Source: JBFHNV01 sp965365655 (GTDB lineage Bacteria > Pseudomonadota > Gammaproteobacteria > HK1). From it: a stretch of 5,442 nt of DNA. Where the stretch lies: assembly GCA_965365655.1 (NCBI GenBank), contig CBDUCN010000338.1, forward strand, positions 1 through 5,442, written 5' to 3'. The translations under genes and the position numbers were made by a program. The notes under the pieces are model-generated. The model ran no database searches. It was not told the DNA's origin and was given only the letters and a program-made list of their open reading frames with translations. Positions 1 to 5,442 of the stretch are shown here, piece after piece (within the stretch, counting starts at the first letter, position 1; each line of letters begins with the position of its first letter).

Positions 1-539
1 GCGAACTCGCTGCCCAGCGCCGACATGGCCTCGTACGCGCGCGCGCCCACTGTCGTGTAGTTGTCGACGTGCAGGATGCCGTGCCCGCGCGCCGGCGGCG
101 GCTCGACCACGTCGAGGCTGGGGCACGGCGCGACGACGGCGTCGACGCCGAGGCCGCGAAGGTACTCGCGCGTCAGGTCGTCGCGCACGGCGCACAGCCG
201 CGCGGCCGCGAGGACGGCGCGCAGGCTGTCGTCCGGCGGCCGCGTGTGTTCCCGCTTGAGGTCGCACAGCCCGATGCCCCAGGTGCACACGGGCACGCGC
301 GCGGCGATCGCCGCCATGCCCTCCCAGAACGGGGCGAAGTAGTCCATCAGCAGCCCGCCGCCGCCGATCACGACGAGGTCGCGCTCGCCGGCGTCGCGCA
401 GCGCCGCGAGCGTGTCCGCGACGAACGGGTCGTCGCACAGGTGCTCGCGCACCGTGTGCGGCTCCAGCGCGCGCTGTATCCCGATGGCCGACAGCCAGTC
501 GCCGATGTTCGAGCGGTTGGCGTACACGTGGTGGATCAC
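1..539 (-). CDS. Polysaccharide pyruvyl transferase family protein (3'-partial)
   Basis: The last gene starts with GTG at 539 and stays open for 179 codons to the left edge, so roughly the C-terminal half is missing if it has the usual 300-400 aa. Features of the polysaccharide pyruvyl transferase family (CsaB/WcaK type, GT-B-like fold) are visible in order: an early NRSNIGDWLSAIGIQRAL segment (8-25) with the N-x-GD motif, DLVVIGGGGLLMDYF (54-68), PVCTWGIGLC (83-92), and CAVRDDLTREYLRGLGVDAVVAPCPSL (116-142), matching the family's vRD..t...L..lGv pattern. It then continues with GILHVDNYTT (154-163). Such enzymes usually place a pyruvate ketal on a sugar from phosphoenolpyruvate, although many family members are uncharacterised and some may have other activities. 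GTG is favoured because it makes a GTGA overlap with the deacetylase stop and has GAGGA seven bases upstream. The family call is good; pyruvylation itself is inferred. Confidence 0.85.
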   Translation of the reverse strand, partial: MIHHVYANRSNIGDWLSAIGIQRALEPHTVREHLCDDPFVADTLAALRDAGERDLVVIGGGGLLMDYFAPFWEGMAAIAARVPVCTWGIGLCDLKREHTRPPDDSLRAVLAAARLCAVRDDLTREYLRGLGVDAVVAPCPSLDVVEPPPARGHGILHVDNYTTVGARAYEAMSALGSEF

Positions 540-1180
540 CGGCGCATCCTCGCGAAGACCTCGGCGTAGTCGCCGCCGGGCCAGGAGTGGTACTCGCCGC
601 GGTAGCGGTTCAGCGCCAGCGCGGCCTCGTCGAAGCGCATCGCCTCGCACTGGCTGGCGTACGCGCGGATGGCCTCGCGCTTGCGCTCGGCGTGCTCGGA
701 GATGTCGACGATCTCGTCGAGCCGCGCGAGCGGCGTCCAGATCTCGTACAGCCACACCTCGGGCAGCTCGGCGCCGCGCGGGGCCGCGGCGAGCGCGCGG
801 CGCACCGCGCGCGCGGCGGCGCGATGGTCCGCGTGCGCCTCCCCGGGGTGGGTCACGTACAGCCGCCCGGGCGCGAAGCGCTCGACGTGCTCGCGCAGGC
901 GCTCGACCACTGCCCGGCTCGCGGCCAGCGCGCCGTCGCGCTCGCGCCAGAACTCGATCGCCGCGACGCCCAGCACCTGGGCGGCCGCGTGCGCCTCGGC
1001 CTCGCGCCGGGCCGCCGTCTGCGCCGGCGGCGCGCCGTGCCCGCCGTGCTCGCCGGAGGTCAGGAAGATCACGCGCACCTCGGCGCCGTCGGCGGCGTGG
1101 CGCGCCAGCGTGCCGCCGCAGCCGATGGCCTCGTCGTCGGGGTGCGGGCTGATCACCGACACGCGGCGCGGCGCGGTCAT
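536..1180 (-). CDS. PIG-L/LmbE family zinc-dependent deacetylase
   Basis: This predicted metal-dependent amidohydrolase of 214 aa belongs to the PIG-L/LmbE family, whose members remove acetyl (or other acyl) groups from GlcNAc-type sugars, as in GPI, mycothiol and bacillithiol synthesis. The first strand leads into SPHPDDEAIGCGG (11-23), giving zinc ligands His13 and Asp16 and the catalytic base Asp15. The second metal motif HPGEAHADHR (111-120) supplies the H-x-D-H element His116/His119. The family's late helix motif is also present as KREAIRAYASQ (167-177). The protein is slightly shorter than many members (about 220-280 aa) but keeps all active-site residues, so it should be functional. 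No signal peptide or membrane segment is seen, so it is probably cytoplasmic. The ATG at 1180 overlaps the acyltransferase TGA and has a good GAGGT ribosome site six bases upstream. Its place beside acyltransferase and glycosyltransferase genes suggests N-deacetylation of an amino sugar; the exact substrate is not visible. Confidence 0.95.
   Translation of the reverse strand: MTAPRRVSVISPHPDDEAIGCGGTLARHAADGAEVRVIFLTSGEHGGHGAPPAQTAARREAEAHAAAQVLGVAAIEFWRERDGALAASRAVVERLREHVERFAPGRLYVTHPGEAHADHRAAARAVRRALAAAPRGAELPEVWLYEIWTPLARLDEIVDISEHAERKREAIRAYASQCEAMRFDEAALALNRYRGEYHSWPGGDYAEVFARMRR
547..551 (-). promoter_or_regulatory. Ribosome binding site GAGGA for the GTG start at 539
   Basis: On the minus strand the bases read GAGGA, seven bases before the GTG. 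The site lies inside the last codons of the deacetylase gene. It supports use of the non-ATG start at 539 for the pyruvyl transferase family gene and is one of only two clear Shine-Dalgarno sequences among the five starts in the window. Confidence 0.65.
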
Positions 1181-2199
1181 CGCGCGACCTCGCGCGCGGA
1201 CGCCGGATACAGGCCCCAGTCGCGCACCTGCCGCGCGCCGCTCGCGAAGCGCTGCTTGAACGCCTCGTCGCCGAGACCGAAGTCGAAGCAGTGCGCGCGT
1301 TCCTCGCGCGCGGCGAGCAGCAGGTGGCGCAGCAGCACCTCCCCGGGCGAGCGCCGTGCGAGATCGATCGCGAAGCTGGGCTTGTACCAGAGGTAGCTGC
1401 CCCGGTAGCAGAAGCCGAAGTGGCACGCGATCGGGCGCCCGCGCCACTCCACGCTGGTGAAGCGCAGCCACCCGCTCGCGCCCGCCTCGCGGGTGAGCTC
1501 GCGGTAGAAGCGCCGCTGCGCAGGGTCCACGAACAGGCTCGGGTGGCCGGTGTCGCGCCATCGCGCGACGTGCTGCTCGAAGAACGCGTCCAGCCTCGGC
1601 GCGATGGCGGCGCCGGCGTCGAGGTGGTGCACCTCGAGCGTGCCCTCGCGAGCGAACCAGCGCTCGTGGCGCACGAGGCTGCGCTTGCTCGCGGCGCGCG
1701 TCGCACGCTCGGGATCGCCGCGCAGGTCCAGCGCGGGGGCGACCTGCTCGCCCTCGCACACGCAGTCCATGTCCAGCAGGGCGGCCGCGGCGCGCAGCGC
1801 GTGCGGCGTCGCGGAGTCCTCGGGCACGTGGTGGAAGCAGAAGCCGACGAAGCCGGGGGTGTGCTCGCGGGCCAGCGCCAGCACCCGGGCGAGCGTATCC
1901 GGTGCGGCGGGCGCGCCCGGGAAATCGAGGTAGTCCGAGCCGCCGGCGCCGACGAAGTACACCATGCCGCCGTCGGCGAACAGCGGCGCGAGCAGCACCG
2001 GCTCGCCGCCGTCGCGCACGACGATGGGCAGCAGGCGTCCGCGGCCGAAGCATCGCCACCACGCGCGCAGCCACTCGCCGGTCATGAACGGCGTCGCGCC
2101 CGGCGCGTGCGCGAGCAGCCGCTCCCACCATGCCGTGGGCACGCAGTGCGGCTCGAGGTCGTCGAGCAGCTCCACGCTCGGTGCCGCCACCGCGATCAT
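1177..2199 (-). CDS. CelD/FemAB-like GNAT-fold acyltransferase (BioF2-like domain)
   Basis: This protein of 340 aa resembles the CelD / BioF2-like acetyltransferase group, which has two GNAT-type domains related to FemAB peptidyltransferases and is often found in exopolysaccharide and cellulose loci. The N-terminal half (about 20-160) has the WWERLLAHAPGATPFMTGEW segment and the strand LLPIVVRDGGEPVLLAPLF (56-74) expected of this group. The second half (about 165-320) carries the best landmarks: basic SKRSLVRHERWF (171-182), then GFCYRGSYLWYKPSFAIDLA (262-281), RSPGEVLLRHLL (283-294), and CFDFGLGDEAFKQRF (304-318), close to the family's fDf..Gde.yK pattern. No signal peptide or membrane segment is seen. 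The likely role is acyl (or aminoacyl) transfer to an amine or hydroxyl of the glycan. Lying directly before the PIG-L deacetylase, it could re-acylate the amine that enzyme frees; this is inference. The start ATG at 2199 overlaps the glycosyltransferase stop by four bases. Family confidence is high, substrate unknown. Confidence 0.85.
   Translation of the reverse strand: MIAVAAPSVELLDDLEPHCVPTAWWERLLAHAPGATPFMTGEWLRAWWRCFGRGRLLPIVVRDGGEPVLLAPLFADGGMVYFVGAGGSDYLDFPGAPAAPDTLARVLALAREHTPGFVGFCFHHVPEDSATPHALRAAAALLDMDCVCEGEQVAPALDLRGDPERATRAASKRSLVRHERWFAREGTLEVHHLDAGAAIAPRLDAFFEQHVARWRDTGHPSLFVDPAQRRFYRELTREAGASGWLRFTSVEWRGRPIACHFGFCYRGSYLWYKPSFAIDLARRSPGEVLLRHLLLAAREERAHCFDFGLGDEAFKQRFASGARQVRDWGLYPASAREVAR
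1187..1191 (-). promoter_or_regulatory. Ribosome binding site GAGGT for the deacetylase ATG at 1180
   Basis: On the minus strand the bases read GAGGT, six bases before the ATG of the PIG-L deacetylase, within the final codons of the acyltransferase gene. The spacing is normal for a Shine-Dalgarno site. It suggests the deacetylase can recruit ribosomes itself as well as by coupling to the upstream gene. Confidence 0.6.
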
Positions 2200-3386
2200 C
2201 GCCGCCCGCGCGCGATGACGCGTTCGAAGAAGCGGGCGATGGCGTCGACGCAGCGCCGCTCGTCGGCGTGCTCGAGCACGAACGCGCGCGCGGCGTCGCC
2301 GAGCGCCGCCGCGCGCTGCGGGTCGCCGAGCCAGCCGCGCAGGATCGAGGCCAGCGCGGCGTCGTCGCCGGCGGCCACCACCTCGCCCGTGCGGCCCGGC
2401 GTCACGACCTCGCTCGCGCCGGAGCCGTGACACGCGATGACCGGCAGGCCGCAGGCCATCGCCTCCAGGTACACGAAGCCGGGACCGCCCTCGTAGGCCG
2501 ACGGCGCCGCGAACACGTGCGCGCGCGCCAGCGCCTCGGGCAGCGCGTCGCGGGGCACGAAGCCGGCGAACTCGAGCAGTTCCGGGTGGCCGCGCCGGCG
2601 TGCCGTCTCCGTCAGCGCGTCCACCAGCCGCGGGTTGCCGCGTCCGACGAGGCGAAGGCGCAGATCCGGGATCTCCCCCGCCAGCCGGCACGCCGCGTCG
2701 AGCAGCGTGCGCACGCCCTTGTTCTCCTCGATGCGGCCGACGAAGAGCACCGTGGGTCGCGCGTCGCGAGGCGCGGCCTGCGGGCGGAAGTGCGCGCTGT
2801 CGACACCCGTGTGCAGCACCGGGATGGCGTCCTCGTCGAGCCCGTACTCGCGCGCGCACCACCCGGCGGAGACCCGGCTCGACGAGTACAGCGCGTCGGC
2901 CGCGCGCAGGCACGCGCGTTCCATCGGCATCGCGAAGCGGAAGAAGTCCGATTCCGGATCCGGCCAGCCGATGGTCTTCGCGAGCATCACCAGCGGGCCG
3001 TGCAGGTGTATCACGACCGGCGTGCGATCGTCTTCCGCGCGGTTCAGCAGGTGGGCGTAGGCCTCGCAGCCCCAGTCGGGGAACTCGATCAGGTCGACGG
3101 CGCGGCGCGCGCGCACGCGCTGGATGGCCGCGGCCAGCTCGACGCTCCACGCGAGCCAGCGCCCGGCCTCCGTGTGCACGTCGAGGCGGTGGTCCGGGCC
3201 CGGGATCCGCGTCACCCGGAACGCGCCGTCGTCCGTCTCGTGGACCGCGCCGTCGACGCTGTGCGAGAGCACGTGCACCCCGTGCCCCGCCTCGGCGAGT
3301 CGGCGCGCCTTGGCGAGGGCCTGGGTGCCGATGCCGCCGCTCGCGGTCTGCGGGGGGAACTCCGCGGAGACGAGCAGGACGTTCAC
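2196..3386 (-). CDS. Glycosyltransferase family 4 (GT-B fold)
   Basis: This predicted retaining glycosyltransferase of 396 aa would transfer a sugar from a nucleotide-sugar donor to a lipid-linked or soluble acceptor at the cytoplasmic side of the membrane. The N-terminal domain opens with the Rossmann strand MNVLLVSAEFPP and a glycine-rich loop SGGIG (16-20). The C-terminal domain starts near 211 with PTVLFVGRIEENKG (211-224), typical of the GT4 donor-binding domain, followed by LRLVGRG (244-250) and the glutamate motif YEGGPGFVYLEAMACGLPVIA (298-318). The two motif glutamates, Glu299 and Glu308, are nine residues apart, one more than in the common E-x7-E. The start is GTG at 3386. It overlaps the sulfotransferase TGA as GTGA, the homology-like sequence begins exactly there, and upstream codons in this frame read as low-complexity shadow sequence. 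The ATGA overlap at its end couples it to the acyltransferase. Donor and acceptor are not predictable. MshA- or BshA-like roles are possible by fold only. Confidence 0.94.
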   Translation of the reverse strand: MNVLLVSAEFPPQTASGGIGTQALAKARRLAEAGHGVHVLSHSVDGAVHETDDGAFRVTRIPGPDHRLDVHTEAGRWLAWSVELAAAIQRVRARRAVDLIEFPDWGCEAYAHLLNRAEDDRTPVVIHLHGPLVMLAKTIGWPDPESDFFRFAMPMERACLRAADALYSSSRVSAGWCAREYGLDEDAIPVLHTGVDSAHFRPQAAPRDARPTVLFVGRIEENKGVRTLLDAACRLAGEIPDLRLRLVGRGNPRLVDALTETARRRGHPELLEFAGFVPRDALPEALARAHVFAAPSAYEGGPGFVYLEAMACGLPVIACHGSGASEVVTPGRTGEVVAAGDDAALASILRGWLGDPQRAAALGDAARAFVLEHADERRCVDAIARFFERVIARGRR

Positions 3387-4198
3387 GGCGCCGCCGCCAT
3401 CGCCTCGAACTCGGTCCCGGCGAGCGCCGCGCGCACCTCGGCGTGGTTCTCGATCATCTCCGAGACCGGCCGGCGCACGATCTTGCGAAGGCCCGACGCG
3501 AGCGGCGCGCCGGGCGCGTGCACGCCGAGGAAGCGCGTCAGCGCGTCGAAGCGCCCGCGGTCGTCCACCAGCTGCTCGTAGTTCACCTCGTGGGTCTGGA
3601 TCCCGCGCTGCGTCAGCGCCGCCTGCACCGACTCGGTGTCGCGGCGCATCGCGCGAAGCTGTGCGAGCAGCGTCTGCGCGTCGAGGCGCACCGGCTGCGC
3701 GCGCGCGGACGGCGCGTCCCGCGTGTGGAACACGTCGCTCGCCATCGCGACGTAGCGCGACACGAGCACGTGCAGCAGGTTCGCGCGCTGCAGGTGGACC
3801 ACGCGCACGCCGTGCTCGCGCATGTAGCGGTACAGCGCCGGCTTCGCGGCGAGCTGGTCGTACATGACCTTGAGTCCCACCGCGTCGATTCCGGGGCGCG
3901 GCCGGAACACCTCGTCGAGGTACGCCGGCAGCAGCGGCGCGCCGTCCGCGGCCTCGCGCGCGCCGGCCTGCGTCGTGGCCCCGGCGGCGGCGCCGACGCG
4001 CTGCTCGCGCCAGCTCGTCCAGAACAGCATGTCCTTCGCGCCGCCCCACTGCGGCCGTCCGCGCCCGGCGTCGTTGAGCAGCTCGGAGTACGCGACGATG
4101 CGCGGGTGGCTGTCCAGCATGTCGACCACCCAGGTGGAGCCGCTGCGCTGCGTGGAGAGCACGACGAAGCGGGTGGTCATGTCGCTGCCGCCGCTCAT
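3383..4198 (-). CDS. PAPS-dependent sulfotransferase family protein
   Basis: This cytoplasmic sulfotransferase of 271 aa would transfer sulfate from PAPS to a hydroxyl or amine of a sugar, lipid or small-molecule acceptor. The N-terminal 5'-phosphosulfate-binding loop is clear: TQRSGSTWV at residues 16-24, at the end of the first beta strand. The 3'-phosphate-binding region is seen as LQRANLLHVLVSRYVA (136-151), where Arg138 and Ser147 fit the usual Arg/Ser pair. The length suits bacterial members of the sulfotransferase superfamily. No signal peptide or membrane segment is seen. The ATG at 4198 is preferred because it makes an ATGA overlap with the exporter's stop. A second in-frame ATG at 4180 (residue 7) would also leave the PAPS loop intact, and neither start has a strong Shine-Dalgarno sequence. 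The acceptor cannot be read from the sequence; the flanking exporter and glycosyltransferase suggest a glycan or glycolipid. The family call is firm, the acceptor unknown. Confidence 0.92.
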   Translation of the reverse strand: MSGGSDMTTRFVVLSTQRSGSTWVVDMLDSHPRIVAYSELLNDAGRGRPQWGGAKDMLFWTSWREQRVGAAAGATTQAGAREAADGAPLLPAYLDEVFRPRPGIDAVGLKVMYDQLAAKPALYRYMREHGVRVVHLQRANLLHVLVSRYVAMASDVFHTRDAPSARAQPVRLDAQTLLAQLRAMRRDTESVQAALTQRGIQTHEVNYEQLVDDRGRFDALTRFLGVHAPGAPLASGLRKIVRRPVSEMIENHAEVRAALAGTEFEAMAAAP

Positions 4199-5442
4199 GC
4201 CCGCTCGCGCGCGTCGACGGCGCCGAAGCGCGCCCGCAGCAGGGCGCGGTAGGGCCCGTCCGCGGCGGCCAGCGCGTCGTGGGACCCGAGCTGCACGATG
4301 CGCCCGCCGTCGAGCACCGCGATGCGATCCGCGCCGCGGATGGTGGACAGGCGGTGCGCGATCACGAAGGTGGTGCGCTGCCGGGCGAGGCGCTCGAGCG
4401 CGCGCAGCAGGTCGGCCTCGGTGGCGGCGTCCAGCGCGGAGGTGGGCTCGTCGAGGATCAGCACCGGTGCGTCCTTGAGCAGCGCGCGCGCGATCGCGAT
4501 GCGCTGGCGCTGCCCGCCCGACAGGTTCACGCCGCGCTCGCCCAGCAGCGTGTCGTAGCCTCGCGGCAGCGCCTCGACGAAGCCGTCGGCGCTCGCGGCG
4601 CGCGCGGCCGCGGCGATCTCGGCGCGCGAGGCCTGCGGCCGGCCGTACGCGATGTTGTCCGCGACGGACATCGGCAGCAGGAACGGGTCCTGCAGCAGCA
4701 CCGACACCCGTGCCCGCACGTCGCCGACGGAGAGCTCGCGCAGATCCTCGCCGTCCATCGTCACGCGTCCCTCCCACGGGTCCACGAGGCGCGGCACCAG
4801 CGACACCAGCGTGCTCTTGCCGGCGCCGGTCGCGCCGACGATGGCCACCGTCTCGCCCGGTCCGGCCTCCAGGTCCACGCCGCGCAGCACCGGGTGCCCG
4901 GGCACGTAGCCCACGCTCACGCCCTCGATGCGCACGCTCGCGCCCCGTCCCGGCACGGGCGGTGGCAGGCGCCGGGCGCCGGGGCGCTCGACGACGGCCG
5001 GCGGCGTGTCGCGCACCTCGGCCACGCGGCGCGCCCGCGCGCGCGCCTCGGCGTAGCCGCCGGACAGCAGCGCGAGATCCTCCAGCGGCGAGTACAGCGC
5101 GGCGAGGTAGGCGAGGAACACCGTCAGGCCGCCGACGCTGAGCGAGCCGTCCAGCACGTGCAGCCCGCCGACGGCGAGGATCACGGCGCTGCCGACGGCG
5201 GTGGCCGCGCTCACCCCGAGCTTGAACTGCACCTGCGACGACGTGGTGCGCAGGTACGCGCCGATGGTGCGCGCCGCGAGGTCGCGGAAGCGGCGGTCCT
5301 CGCGCTCCTCGCGGCCGAAGGCCTGCACCACCGGCAGCGCGCCCAGCGTCTGCTCGGCGAGGCTCATGATCTCGCCCTCGCGCGCCTGCTGCTCGGCGCT
5401 GCGCTCGGTCATGCGCGCGACCGTCAGGCGCACCATCACGCC
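4195..5442 (-). CDS. ABC exporter, fused transmembrane and ATPase domains (5'-partial)
   Basis: This is an MsbA-type ABC exporter half-transporter that would use ATP to move a substrate, probably a lipid-linked or glycosylated molecule, out across the inner membrane. The frame is open to the right edge, so the first part of the membrane domain is missing (typical full length is near 580-600 aa; about 415 codons are seen). Counting from the GTG at 5439, hydrophobic stretches lie at about residues 73-97 and 101-117. The ATPase domain begins near 168, with A-loop Tyr178, Walker A GATGAGKST (202-210), Q-loop Gln250, exporter X-loop GERG (300-303), signature LSGGQ (306-310), Walker B VLILDE (326-331) with catalytic Glu331, D-loop SALD (334-337) and switch His362. 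All catalytic elements are intact, so a homodimer could be active. The GTG at 5439 is an internal codon, not the start. The TGA stop overlaps the sulfotransferase ATG by four bases. The substrate is inferred only from the neighbours. Confidence 0.95.
   Translation of the reverse strand, partial: GVMVRLTVARMTERSAEQQAREGEIMSLAEQTLGALPVVQAFGREEREDRRFRDLAARTIGAYLRTTSSQVQFKLGVSAATAVGSAVILAVGGLHVLDGSLSVGGLTVFLAYLAALYSPLEDLALLSGGYAEARARARRVAEVRDTPPAVVERPGARRLPPPVPGRGASVRIEGVSVGYVPGHPVLRGVDLEAGPGETVAIVGATGAGKSTLVSLVPRLVDPWEGRVTMDGEDLRELSVGDVRARVSVLLQDPFLLPMSVADNIAYGRPQASRAEIAAAARAASADGFVEALPRGYDTLLGERGVNLSGGQRQRIAIARALLKDAPVLILDEPTSALDAATEADLLRALERLARQRTTFVIAHRLSTIRGADRIAVLDGGRIVQLGSHDALAAADGPYRALLRARFGAVDARERA

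Larger units (their letters stand above)
1..5442 (-). other. Glycan modification and export operon (both ends outside the window)
   Basis: Six same-strand genes are joined by five four-base stop/start overlaps: 4195-4198 (ATGA), 3383-3386 (GTGA), 2196-2199 (ATGA), 1177-1180 (ATGA) and 536-539 (GTGA). With no non-coding base between genes there is no room for an internal intergenic promoter or terminator, so a single polycistronic message with translational coupling is the simplest reading. The gene set (exporter, sulfotransferase, glycosyltransferase, acyltransferase, deacetylase, pyruvyl transferase family) fits a locus making a decorated surface or secreted glycan, glycolipid or glycosylated small molecule. 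The locus continues beyond both edges, so the polymerase, initiating transferase and regulators, if any, are not seen. Confidence 0.8.

Noticed and set aside
32..50. Short CG-alternating runs such as gcgcgcgcgccc
   Set aside because: They occur throughout the window as a result of base composition and codon use; no phased repeat or hairpin with a poly-T tail was seen.
61..569. Plus-strand open frames near the left edge
   Set aside because: The minus strand here encodes the N-terminal half of a pyruvyl transferase family protein with ordered motifs and a supported GTG start, so the plus-strand frames are shadows.
536..2131. Reading the deacetylase as the end of a 531-residue protein
   Set aside because: The upstream part of the frame is arginine/alanine-rich shadow sequence inside the acyltransferase gene. 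The recognisable family sequence starts at the ATG at 1180, which has a ribosome site and a stop/start overlap.
536..3386. A mycothiol or bacillithiol biosynthesis locus
   Set aside because: Only the families are shared. No cysteine ligase is visible, the acyltransferase is CelD-like, and a sulfotransferase and exporter are not part of those pathways.
2130..3581. Second long plus-strand open frame (about 480 codons)
   Set aside because: It shows Arg/Ala/His-rich composition and no recognisable domain, and is antisense to the acyltransferase start, glycosyltransferase and sulfotransferase end. It is a composition shadow.
2600..4252. Long open frame on the plus strand (about 550 codons) opposite the glycosyltransferase and sulfotransferase
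   Set aside because: Its translation is low-complexity Arg/Ala/Pro-rich with no family motif, and the opposite strand carries genes with intact catalytic motifs. Long antisense frames are expected in DNA this rich in G+C.

Overview
The whole 5,442-base window is coding on the minus strand. Six genes read from right to left with no intergenic space. Base composition is very high in G+C (roughly three quarters by eye), which suggests a high-GC bacterium such as an actinobacterium, myxobacterium or high-GC proteobacterium. Nothing in the sequence fixes the phylum.

In transcription order the genes are: (1) the C-terminal two thirds of an MsbA-type ABC exporter with fused membrane and ATPase domains, entering from the right edge (5442 to 4195); (2) a PAPS-dependent sulfotransferase of 271 aa (4198 to 3383); (3) a GT4-family, GT-B-fold glycosyltransferase of 396 aa (3386 to 2196); (4) a CelD/FemAB-like GNAT-fold acyltransferase of 340 aa (2199 to 1177); (5) a PIG-L/LmbE zinc deacetylase of 214 aa (1180 to 536); (6) the N-terminal 179 codons of a polysaccharide pyruvyl transferase family protein (539 to 1), running off the left edge and beginning with GTG.

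All five junctions have the same form: the stop TGA of one gene overlaps the ATG or GTG start of the next by four bases (ATGA or GTGA). This indicates one transcript with translational coupling. No promoter, terminator, RNA gene, repeat, CRISPR array or mobile element is visible, and both ends of the operon lie outside the window.

Together the genes look like part of a cell-surface or secreted glycan (or glycolipid / glycosylated small molecule) locus. One enzyme adds a sugar, one removes an N-acetyl group, one may re-acylate the freed amine, one adds sulfate, one may add a pyruvate ketal, and the ABC exporter would move the product or a lipid-linked intermediate across the membrane. Family assignments rest on visible motifs. 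The product, the acceptors and the reaction order are inference.
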